From NCBI GenBank assembly GCA_039680605.1, contig JBDKTA010000061.1, forward strand, positions 1 through 64,000: a DNA stretch of 64,000 nucleotides, in the 5' to 3' direction. A model generated the notes under the pieces. That model did not search any database. It was not told the DNA's origin and saw only the letters and a list, made by a program, of their open reading frames with translations. The DNA is from Planctomycetaceae bacterium. Lineage in GTDB: Bacteria; Planctomycetota; Phycisphaerae; SM23-33. The position numbers were made by a program, and so were the translations under genes. How positions within the stretch are numbered: the first letter of the stretch is position 1; each line of letters opens with the position of its first letter. Below are positions 49,976 through 57,093 of this stretch, in pieces.

Positions 49976-50132
49976 CAGTAACCAGTAACCAGTAACCAGT
50001 AACCAGTAACCAGTAACCAGTAATCAGTAACCAGTAATATCAGTAATCAGTAATCAGTAACCAGTAACCAAGCCACGAATCACGGAGCCCGGTACCGATT
50101 ACTGATTACCGATTACCGATTACTGCTGTTAA
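49976..50132. repeat. Inverted pair of heptamer arrays (CAGTAAC / GATTACC)
   Basis: Left arm 49976-50070 holds about twelve copies of the 7-nt unit CAGTAAC/CAGTAAT; right arm about 50091-50132 holds six complementary units (CGATTAC, TGATTAC). The arm starts 8 nt after the receiver's stop codon and the element ends 14 nt before the kinase start. Comparable to the STRR heptamers of filamentous cyanobacteria. Confidence 0.95.
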
Positions 50133-50145
50133 CAAGGTGTGAGCG

Positions 50146-50982
50146 ATGCTCGACGAATCGCAGCAACTGCCCATCGGCGGCGCGGCCGCCAACGACGCGG
50201 CGCTTCAGCGGCAATTCCTGCAGATGCAGAAGATCGAGGCCCTGGCGCTTCTGGTGGGCAATGTCGCTCATGACTTCGGCAATCAGCTTTCGCTGATCAG
50301 CGGATACGGGCAAATGCTCATGCGCCGCCGCGCCGGCGACGTCGAAGACCGCCGCCTGCTCGAACAGGTGCTCAAGGCCGCCGACCGCTCGAACGACCTG
50401 TGCCAGCGGTTGCTGTCGGCGTGCCGCCGCGAGATCGTCCGCCCGGTGCTGGTGAACGTCGGAGACCTGCTGACGGAGATGGCCGCCCCGCTGGACCGGT
50501 TGCTGGGCAAGTACGTTTCGATGTCGATTCGTCTCTCGCCGGCGCCGGCGTGGGTCAAGACCGACCCGGCGCAGCTTCAGCAGGCGATGATCAACCTGCT
50601 GATGAACGCTCGAGACGCGGTGGCCTCGAGCGGCAACGTCGGCGTCGAAATCACCCACGTGCTGGTGGATCGCCAGCAGGCCCGCCGCCACGCTCCGGTC
50701 CAAGCCGGGCGATTCGTCAGGCTGGTCGTCAAAGACGACGGCGTGGGCATGGACAAGCAGACCCTCTCGCAACTCTTTCAACCGTTCTTCACCACCAAGC
50801 CCCCTGGAAAGGGAACGGGGCTGGGGTTGACGATGGTCAGCCGGTTCGTTCGCCAGAGCGGGGGGTTCATCACCGTCGATAGCCGCCCCGGAAAGGGCAG
50901 CGCATTCAACATGTTCCTGCCGGCCATCCCCGTGCGGCCGGCGCACGCGCCGCAAAGAGCGAAAGTAGTCAGTAATCAGTAA
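50146..50982 (+). CDS. Soluble sensor-less histidine kinase
   Basis: 278 residues. Dimerisation/phosphotransfer region: MQKIEALALLVGNVAHDFGN with phosphorylatable His42 (H-D-F-G-N, the NtrB-like H-box). ATPase domain: N-box MINLLMNARDAV, G1 VVKDDGVGMD, F-box LFQPFFTTKPPGKG, G2 GTGLGLTMVSRF. No membrane segment or input domain beyond about 30 residues, so it is cytoplasmic and may be activated through a partner. It presumably phosphorylates the receiver encoded just upstream. Its last codons (KVVSNQ) are contributed by the heptamer array that continues past the stop. Confidence 0.9.
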   Translation: MLDESQQLPIGGAAANDAALQRQFLQMQKIEALALLVGNVAHDFGNQLSLISGYGQMLMRRRAGDVEDRRLLEQVLKAADRSNDLCQRLLSACRREIVRPVLVNVGDLLTEMAAPLDRLLGKYVSMSIRLSPAPAWVKTDPAQLQQAMINLLMNARDAVASSGNVGVEITHVLVDRQQARRHAPVQAGRFVRLVVKDDGVGMDKQTLSQLFQPFFTTKPPGKGTGLGLTMVSRFVRQSGGFITVDSRPGKGSAFNMFLPAIPVRPAHAPQRAKVVSNQ

Positions 50983-51134
50983 ATCGGTCCCTTGCACACG
51001 CAGTGCCACTGCCGCCGGTTTGGTCATTAGTCCTTTGGTCGCTGATGCTCGTCTGGCATTTCGTGCGGATTGAATACTAAATAGTAGGTGACTGGTTACC
51101 GATTACCGGTGTTACCGATTACTGATTACCAATT
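50966..51134. repeat. Inverted pair of heptamer arrays between convergent genes
   Basis: Left arm 50966-50987 (TAGTCAGTAATCAGTAAATC) includes the kinase's stop codon; right arm about 51090-51134 (CTGGTTACCGATTACCGG, GATTACTGATTACC) ends 14 nt from the stop of the convergent sigma gene. Same unit family as 49976-50132. Confidence 0.9.
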
Positions 51135-51148
51135 GCTTCAACTGCATT

Positions 51149-51952
51149 TCATGCCGCTTCCTTCGGGGGGGATTGATTGCGGCGATACTGGTCCAGGCGG
51201 TCCCTGAGGTGCGACGCGATATCGGTGAGCATCTGGCTGACGCGGCTTTCGGAGAGGTCGACAGCCAGGCCGGTCTCTTTCATGGTCAGGCCTTCGAAGT
51301 AGTACAGCAGGACGACGAGGCGTTGCGTTCGGTTGAGTCCCTGGGCGAGGTAATCGCGAAGTTCGTTGCGGATAGCGGCATCGAGCGGACCGCCGCAGTG
51401 TTCCTGGCGGGCGGCGATATCGGTCACATCGAGGTCGTCGTCGGCGTCGTTGGGGCGGCAGTTGATGGAGATCACGCCGGCGAGGTGCGTCTGGGGCAGC
51501 ATGGCCTGGAGTTCCCGCTCGTCGACGCCGACGGTGCGGGCCAGTTCGGCGTCGGAGGGCGCCCGCCCGAGGGCGGCGCGGAGCGTCTCGCTGGCGCGGG
51601 AGAGACTGCGGGCGCGGCTGCGGACGCCGCGGGGCACCCAGTCCATCGCCCGCAGTTCGTCGAGCATGGCCCCGCGCAGGCGGGGAATGCAGTAGACGTC
51701 GAAGCTCACGCCTCGCCGCGGGTCGTATCCCGCCACCGCGCGGATGAGCCCGAACGTTCCTGCCGAAACCAGGTCGTCGACCTCGACGCTGTCGGGCAAT
51801 CGCAGCGCCAGGCGCTGGGCGGTCCTGGTGACCAGCGGCAGATACCGCTCGATCAACTGCCCGCGCAGGCGGCTGTCGCCGCTGCGGCGGAAATCGCTCC
51901 AGAGTTTCTCGTCGGTCGTCGTCGAGTTCGAAGGCGTCGGTTTGGCGTTCAT
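51149..51952 (-). CDS. Sigma-70 factor of the FliA/WhiG (sigma-28) type
   Basis: 267 residues with regions 2, 3 and 4 all present, unlike ECF factors. Region 2: LIERYLPLVTRTAQRLALRL, EVDDLVSAGTFGLIRAVAGY, SFDVYCIPRLRGAMLDELRA then MDWVPRGVRSRAR, a near-perfect FliA/WhiG block. Region 3: LGRAPSDAELARTVGVDERE. Region 4: LNRTQRLVVLLYYFEGLTMK and ETGLAVDLSESRVSQMLTDI. Could control motility or a developmental/stress regulon. It lies 19 bp downstream of another sigma-like gene on the same strand and is convergent with the kinase. Confidence 0.92.
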   Translation of the reverse strand: MNAKPTPSNSTTTDEKLWSDFRRSGDSRLRGQLIERYLPLVTRTAQRLALRLPDSVEVDDLVSAGTFGLIRAVAGYDPRRGVSFDVYCIPRLRGAMLDELRAMDWVPRGVRSRARSLSRASETLRAALGRAPSDAELARTVGVDERELQAMLPQTHLAGVISINCRPNDADDDLDVTDIAARQEHCGGPLDAAIRNELRDYLAQGLNRTQRLVVLLYYFEGLTMKETGLAVDLSESRVSQMLTDIASHLRDRLDQYRRNQSPPKEAA

Positions 51953-51971
51953 TGCGGAGGTCCTCTCTTTT

Positions 51972-52550
51972 TCAGCACCAGCAAGGCTGCGCGAAGCGGC
52001 GGAGCTTGGACAGCAGGCGTTTGTGCCGCATGCTCAGGGTCGGCTGACCGACGCCCAGGCGGCGGGCGATCTCGCGGAACGTCAGGCCCTTTTCATAATG
52101 CAGTTTCAGCAGGAGGCTTTCCCACGGGCAAAGCTTCGATCGCATGGTCGAGAAAAAATCGCGCAGGTCCATCTGCCTGGAGTGGTCGTCGTAGCGGCGT
52201 TCGACGGCCGTCATGGACATCGGCGAGGTGTCGTCGTCGGCCAGTTCGCTGCTGAACACGACGCGTCGGGGAAGGGTTCCGGCCTTGGAGAGCACTCGGT
52301 CCTTTCGCATTTCGTCGATGGCCAGGTACATGGCCTTGCGGGCGGCGAAATCGGCGAAGGCGACGCCTTGGTCGCTTTCATATTGCGCCGCCGCCAGCGA
52401 CAAGCCCAGCAGAGCGTAACTGTAGAGATCTTCGGAATCGACCCAGCAGTAACAGCGTTTGAGTCGCGAGGCGATCGAGCGGGCCAGGGGGAGGAAGTGC
52501 TCCACTTGCGGGCGAGCGTCCATAACGTGTACACATGGCGCGACGGACAT
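51972..52550 (-). CDS. Sigma-70 family protein (regions 2 and 4)
   Basis: 192 residues (or 183 if the second Met, MDARPQVEHFLP, is used; neither start has a strong ribosome site). Region 2: HFLPLARSIASRLKRCYCWV, DSEDLYSYALLGLSLAAAQY and FADFAARKAMYLAIDEMRKD, similar to FliA/SigB-type region 2. Region 4: CPWESLLLKLHYEKGLTFRE and IARRLGVGQPTLSMRHKRLL. Region 3 is replaced by a short linker (SSELADDDTSPMS). It probably forms an operon with the downstream FliA/WhiG-type gene (19-bp gap). A likely partner or competitor sigma in the same pathway. Confidence 0.85.
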   Translation of the reverse strand: MSVAPCVHVMDARPQVEHFLPLARSIASRLKRCYCWVDSEDLYSYALLGLSLAAAQYESDQGVAFADFAARKAMYLAIDEMRKDRVLSKAGTLPRRVVFSSELADDDTSPMSMTAVERRYDDHSRQMDLRDFFSTMRSKLCPWESLLLKLHYEKGLTFREIARRLGVGQPTLSMRHKRLLSKLRRFAQPCWC

Positions 52551-52665
52551 AGCGGTAACTCCATAAGGCGTCTCTGAATCGTGGTTCCGACTTCCGGCCT
52601 CCGGTGGCCGCGGGAACCCGTGAGAAGGGCCGCCATGCCCTTGGTGTGGGGTAAATGTTGACGGA

Positions 52666-52695
52666 ATAATACAGGCTTCCCCCTAGTAATTACAA
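52666..52695 (-). promoter_or_regulatory. Candidate promoter for the sigma-gene pair
   Basis: On the minus strand TTGTAA (52690-52695), 18-nt spacer, TATTAT (52666-52671), about 110 nt upstream of the first sigma-like gene. The surrounding 52551-52937 gap (387 bp) is unusually AT-rich (run of T at 52788-52795) and otherwise holds only a GCCCC/GGGGC hairpin near 52801-52814. Confidence 0.35.
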
Positions 52696-52937
52696 GCGGA
52701 AAATCACGGAGACGCCAGAAATCCCAAAACTGACAACTGTACTGATTTGACTACGAAAGACTTACGAAAAGAAAAACAATCGCGAATTTTTTTGATTAGC
52801 GCCCCAGAGGGGCATAGTGGCTTGGTTTATTGACGCGGCAATCGAGTTTCGCCGTACCTCAAGCGTGGAGTCTTTTGGTGCCACTGCGGCAGACAGAGGG
52901 TATAGTATCGTCCGCTAGGGAAGGGTCTCGTGCCGCT

Positions 52938-54248
52938 ATGGATGATGCGGAAAAACATCAGATCGGGCAAGCTCGCGGCAAGTTCATCGCCATGGCCGGC
53001 GCGTATGCCCTGGGGGCGTTCAACGACAATTTCTTTAAGACCATCGTGATCATGATGGCCAACCGCGCCGGGCGCGGGCACTATTCGGGACTGGCCACGA
53101 ACTTCATGGCGCTGCCCTTTGTGATCTTCGCCGCCTATTGCGGATGGGCGGCAGACCGTTTCCCCAAGCGACGGATCGTCATCGCCAGCAAGATCATGGA
53201 ACTGGCGGCCATGTGCGTCGGAGCTTTCGGGATCATCTCGCAGAACTATGTGCTGCTGCTGGTGACGGTGTTCTTCATGGGCTGGCAATCGGCCATCTTC
53301 AGCCCCGCGCTGAATGGATCGATCCCGGAGCTGTACCCGCCGACGTTTGTGCCCGCGGCCAACGCACGTCTCAAGGCCGCGATCACCGCGGCGATCCTTC
53401 TGGGCGTGGCGCTGGCGGGGTTCGTGCTCGGGGCCAGGGCGGACGAGGCGCCCACAGCAGGCAGGCTTTCCCTGGCGGCGGCGGCTGTGGTGGCGGTGGC
53501 GCTGGTGGGCGTGGCGGCGAGCTTCTGGACGGTCGCCCGCCCCGCGGCGGCGCCGTCGGCGGCAGTGCCCTGGGCCGGTCCGCTGGCGACGCTCAAAGAC
53601 CTGGCGCGCCTGCATGGGGATTCATTGCTGGCGAAGGTCCTCTGGGCCGACGCGTTCATCTGGGGGCTGGGCAATCTGCAGGTGCTGATCATCATGCAGA
53701 TGGGGCAGAACCAGATGGGCCTGGACGACACGCGCTCGGGGCTGCTGGCTTTGAGCGAGCTGGTCGGCATCGCGGTGGGGGGCCTCATTGCCGCCAAGGT
53801 GCTGACCGGTCCGCGCTGGTACCGTGCTCTGCCGACGGCCGCCATGGTGATTGCCCTCCTGGCGCTGCTCATCGGCGTCCTCTGGACGCCTCTGTCGGCC
53901 GGGCGGGTCCTGTCGCAGTCGCTGCAGTTCCCGGTGCTGATGGGGCTGCTGGCGCTGATGGGCATCGCCGGCGGTTTGTTCATGATTCCCTGCGAGAGTT
54001 TCATCCAGGTTCGCCCTGGGGCGGCGGAGAAGGGCACGGTCATCGCCGCTTCCAACTTCATGGTGTTTGCGGCTATCATGCTGACGGGCCTGCTGCATTC
54101 GTGGTTGTGGCGTGAGATCACGCCCAGCGGATTTTTCGCGATGCTGGGCGCCGCGGCGGTTGTGGCAGCGGTCATTCTGCACGTGCTGCTGCGGTATGAA
54201 CCGCCGGCGGCTTGGCAGGCCCAGCAAGGCCCCGGAGAGAGCGCATGA
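52938..54248 (+). CDS. MFS transporter, LplT-like (lysophospholipid importer)
   Basis: 436 residues, ATG at 52938 with AAGGG upstream. Twelve hydrophobic segments; the first, FIAMAGAYALGAFNDNFFKT, carries the F-N-D-N-F motif of LplT and of the LplT/Aas-type transporters. Other landmarks: CGWAADRFPKRRIVIASKIM (MFS loop 2-3 D-R-x-x-R-R-R), GWQSAIFSPALNGSIPELYP and GGLFMIPCESFIQVRPGAAE. Its stop overlaps the next gene by ATGA. In E. coli LplT flips lysophospholipids inward for re-acylation by Aas; the coupling here strongly suggests the same job. Confidence 0.88.
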   Translation: MDDAEKHQIGQARGKFIAMAGAYALGAFNDNFFKTIVIMMANRAGRGHYSGLATNFMALPFVIFAAYCGWAADRFPKRRIVIASKIMELAAMCVGAFGIISQNYVLLLVTVFFMGWQSAIFSPALNGSIPELYPPTFVPAANARLKAAITAAILLGVALAGFVLGARADEAPTAGRLSLAAAAVVAVALVGVAASFWTVARPAAAPSAAVPWAGPLATLKDLARLHGDSLLAKVLWADAFIWGLGNLQVLIIMQMGQNQMGLDDTRSGLLALSELVGIAVGGLIAAKVLTGPRWYRALPTAAMVIALLALLIGVLWTPLSAGRVLSQSLQFPVLMGLLALMGIAGGLFMIPCESFIQVRPGAAEKGTVIAASNFMVFAAIMLTGLLHSWLWREITPSGFFAMLGAAAVVAAVILHVLLRYEPPAAWQAQQGPGESA

Positions 54249-56866
54249 TTAATACGCTGCTGCGATGGTGGGTCAAGTCGCTGTTGTGGCTGCGCTATCG
54301 CGTCCGTCTGCACGGGTTCGATGAAGTGGCTGCGCGCGGCCGGGGCAAGATCCTCTTCCTTCCCAATCACAACGCCCTGATGGACCCGGTCATCATGGCC
54401 GCGGCCCTGCACAAGACGTTTATGCCTCGGTTCCTGGCCGATCGCGACCAGGTGGACCGCTTTCTGGTTCGCTGGTTGGCGGCCCGCATGCACGTGCTGG
54501 GCATTCCCGACATCTCCAAGTACGGCGTCGAGGCTACGCCGCAGGTCGAGGCGGCGCTGGATCTGCTGGTGGCGTCGCTCAAGCGGGGGCGCAACGCGCT
54601 GCTGTATCCGGCGGGGCAGCTCTGCCGCACGGCGATGGAAGACGTTCGGGGCAACAGCGCGGTGGAGTACGTTCTGTCTCGCGTGCCGGACGCCCGCGTG
54701 GTGTTGATCCGCCAGAGAGGGCTGTGGGGCAGCGGGTTCAGTTGGGCGGCGGGGCGCGTTCCGGACGTCGCCGGCACGCTCAAGCGAGGCGCGCGGGCGC
54801 TGCTGGCCAGCGGGATTTTCTTCGCGCCGCGGCGGCGGGTGGACCTCGTCGCCGTCGAGTGCGACGACTTTCCGCGCGACCAGGGGCGTGCGGCTATCAA
54901 CGCGTACATCGAGACCTTCTACAACACCGACCCGCAGCGCAACACGTACGTGCCGTACTCGATCTGGGAGCGGGGCGGCACGCGCATCGTGCCCGAGCCG
55001 CAGGCGTACGCCGACACGGGGCGGCTTGACGCGGTGCCGGCGGCGATGCGCCAGATCGTCACCGAGCACCTGATCGAGCTGTCGGGCCTGTCGCACCTCG
55101 ACGACTCGCAGCACCTCGCGCGGGACCTGGGGCTGGACTCGCTGGTGCGCACGGAGCTGCTGGTGTGGCTCGAGCAGCAGTTCGGCCACCCCCAGGGCGA
55201 CACCGATTCGCTGCTGACGGTCGCCGACGTGATGCTGGCGGCATACGGCGAGGGCATTTCCGCTTCGCAGCGGACGATCCGCCGACCGTCGCGCCGCTGG
55301 TTCCGGCGCGGGGCGCCGGTGCAGTTGGCCTCGGGCCAGACCATCCCGCAGGTCTTCCTCGCCCAGGCTCGCCGCGGTCCCTCGCGCGTCTGCATGGCCG
55401 ACCAGACCAGCGGGATGCGGACCTACCGCGAGGCGATCATGGGCATCCTGGCACTGCAGAGACACATCCGCTCGCTGCCGGGCGAGAATGTCGGCGTGAT
55501 GCTGCCCGCCTCGGTCGGCGCCGGCGTGGCGTATCTGGCGACGGCGTTTGCCGGCAAGACGCCGGTGCTGCTGAACTGGACCATCGGACGGCGCAACCTG
55601 GAACACGCCGCCAAGGCTGTGGGGCTCTCGGCCGTGTTGACGTCGCGAATTCTCGTCCAGCGCCTGGCCGGGCAGGGGGTCGACCTGGGCGGCATGGCGC
55701 CGCTGTGCGTGTATCTCGAAGACCTGCGCGGCAAGATCACGCGAGGGCAGAAGATCGCCGCGCTGCTCAAGGCGCGCCTGAGCTGGCGCAGCCTCGACAA
55801 GGCCACCGTCAGCCCCACCGCGGCGATCCTGTTCACCAGCGGCAGCGAGGCCCTGCCCAAGGCCGTGCCCCTGACGCACGCCAACATCCTGATCAACCTG
55901 CGCGACGTGCTGGACATGGTCGACCTGCATCAGGGCGACCGCATGGTGGGCATCCTGCCGCCGTTCCATTCGTTCGGCCTCACCGCTGCCCTGTGCGCGC
56001 CGCTGCTGGCGGGCATGCCGGTGGTGTACCACCCCAACCCCAACGAGGCGGGCATACTGGCCTCGATCATCGAGGCCTACCGCACCACGATCCTCATGGG
56101 CACGCCGACGTTCCTGGGCGGCATCGTCCGCGCCGCCCGCAGCGGGCAGCTCGACTCGCTGCGGATGGCCGTCACCGGGGCCGAAAAATGCCCGCCACGC
56201 GTCTACGAGGCCATCAGCCGCACCTGCCCGCAGACGATGATCCTCGAAGGCTATGGCGTCACCGAGTGCTCGCCGATCATCTCGCTCAATGACCCGCGGG
56301 GTCCCGTCGCCGGGACCATCGGCAAGGTCATGCAGACGCTGGAATATGCCATCGTCGATATCGACACCGGTCGAGCGGTCGCTCGCGGCGAAAAGGGCAT
56401 GCTGCTGGTGCGCGGGCCCAGCGTCTTCGGCGGGTATCTCGACTACGAAGGCCCCTCGCCCTTCGTCGAGCACGAGGGCAAGAGCTGGTACCGCACGGGC
56501 GACCTGGTCAGCGAAAACGCCGGCGGCGTGCTGACGTTCCACGGGCGGCTCCGCCGGTTCGTCAAGTTCGGCGGCGAGATGGTCTCGCTGCCAGCCGTCG
56601 AGGCGGCGCTGGAACCTTTGACCGGACCGGACCACGAGGGCGGACCGAAGCTGGCCGTTATCGCCCACGAGGCCCACGAGCGTCCCGAACTGGTGCTGAT
56701 AGCCGCGATCGACATCGACCGCGAAAAGGCCAACGCCCAGATCCGCCGCAGCGGCCTCTCGCCGCTGCACAATATCCACCGCGTGATGCGCGTGGAGGAG
56801 ATCCCCGTGCTCGGGACGGGCAAGACGGATTATCAGGCGCTGAAGAGGATGTTGACTGAGGTTTGA
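54245..56866 (+). CDS. PlsC acyltransferase - acyl carrier protein - acyl-ACP synthetase fusion (Aas-like)
   Basis: 873 residues in three blocks. Residues about 1-210: acyltransferase of the PlsC type with KILFLPNHNALMDPVIM (H42-x4-D47) and LLYPAGQLCR. Residues about 265-340: acyl carrier protein domain, DSQHLARDLGLDSLVRTELL, with phosphopantetheine Ser299 in L-G-L-D-S-L. Residues about 380-870: AMP-forming acyl ligase with FTSGSEALPKAVPLTHANI, GILPPFHSFGLTAALCAPLL, LEGYGVTECSPIISLN and the C-terminal YRTGDLVSENAGGVLTFHGR then KFGGEMVSLPAVE. E. coli Aas has the outer two blocks and borrows ACP; here ACP is built in. Predicted to re-acylate lysophospholipids at the inner membrane with the upstream transporter. 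Confidence 0.9.
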   Translation: MINTLLRWWVKSLLWLRYRVRLHGFDEVAARGRGKILFLPNHNALMDPVIMAAALHKTFMPRFLADRDQVDRFLVRWLAARMHVLGIPDISKYGVEATPQVEAALDLLVASLKRGRNALLYPAGQLCRTAMEDVRGNSAVEYVLSRVPDARVVLIRQRGLWGSGFSWAAGRVPDVAGTLKRGARALLASGIFFAPRRRVDLVAVECDDFPRDQGRAAINAYIETFYNTDPQRNTYVPYSIWERGGTRIVPEPQAYADTGRLDAVPAAMRQIVTEHLIELSGLSHLDDSQHLARDLGLDSLVRTELLVWLEQQFGHPQGDTDSLLTVADVMLAAYGEGISASQRTIRRPSRRWFRRGAPVQLASGQTIPQVFLAQARRGPSRVCMADQTSGMRTYREAIMGILALQRHIRSLPGENVGVMLPASVGAGVAYLATAFAGKTPVLLNWTIGRRNLEHAAKAVGLSAVLTSRILVQRLAGQGVDLGGMAPLCVYLEDLRGKITRGQKIAALLKARLSWRSLDKATVSPTAAILFTSGSEALPKAVPLTHANILINLRDVLDMVDLHQGDRMVGILPPFHSFGLTAALCAPLLAGMPVVYHPNPNEAGILASIIEAYRTTILMGTPTFLGGIVRAARSGQLDSLRMAVTGAEKCPPRVYEAISRTCPQTMILEGYGVTECSPIISLNDPRGPVAGTIGKVMQTLEYAIVDIDTGRAVARGEKGMLLVRGPSVFGGYLDYEGPSPFVEHEGKSWYRTGDLVSENAGGVLTFHGRLRRFVKFGGEMVSLPAVEAALEPLTGPDHEGGPKLAVIAHEAHERPELVLIAAIDIDREKANAQIRRSGLSPLHNIHRVMRVEEIPVLGTGKTDYQALKRMLTEV

Positions 56867-56880
56867 AGAAGGGGAAGAAA

Positions 56881-57073
56881 CCGACGACGAGGACGAGGAC
56901 GAGGACGAGAAGACACGGCGGAGGCAGTTCCCGGTTTTGTTAGCGGTCGAGCTTGCTCGACGTTTCCTTGACCTCAAAAACCCGCGGGGCATCCGACTTC
57001 GCCAGAGGCTACGGCGGGCAGTATCCCCGCCGCTAAACGAAGAAGCTCAATTCGTCCTCGTCCTCGTCGTCGG
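56881..57073. repeat. Inverted pair of GACGAG arrays with internal palindrome, copy 2
   Basis: Left arm 56881-56910 (CCGACGACGAGGACGAGGAC...) and right arm about 57051-57073 (TTCGTCCTCGTCCTCGTCGT) pair. Interior GGTCGAGCTTGCTCGACG near 56945-56962 follows GTTAGC, as in copy 1 (41128-41366). It lies between the convergent acyltransferase fusion and dnaG genes, 14 and 20 nt from their stops. Confidence 0.9.
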
Positions 57074-57093
57074 TTGTTTCTTTCTTTCGCGCT

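Noticed and set aside
49976-50132. Possible CRISPR array
   Set aside because: Units are 7 nt and directly adjoining without spacers; no cas gene in the window.
53246-56992. Minus-strand open frame of more than 1,200 codons under the MFS and acyltransferase fusion genes
   Set aside because: Antisense to two well-supported genes; Arg/Ala/Gln-rich shadow translation with no domain.
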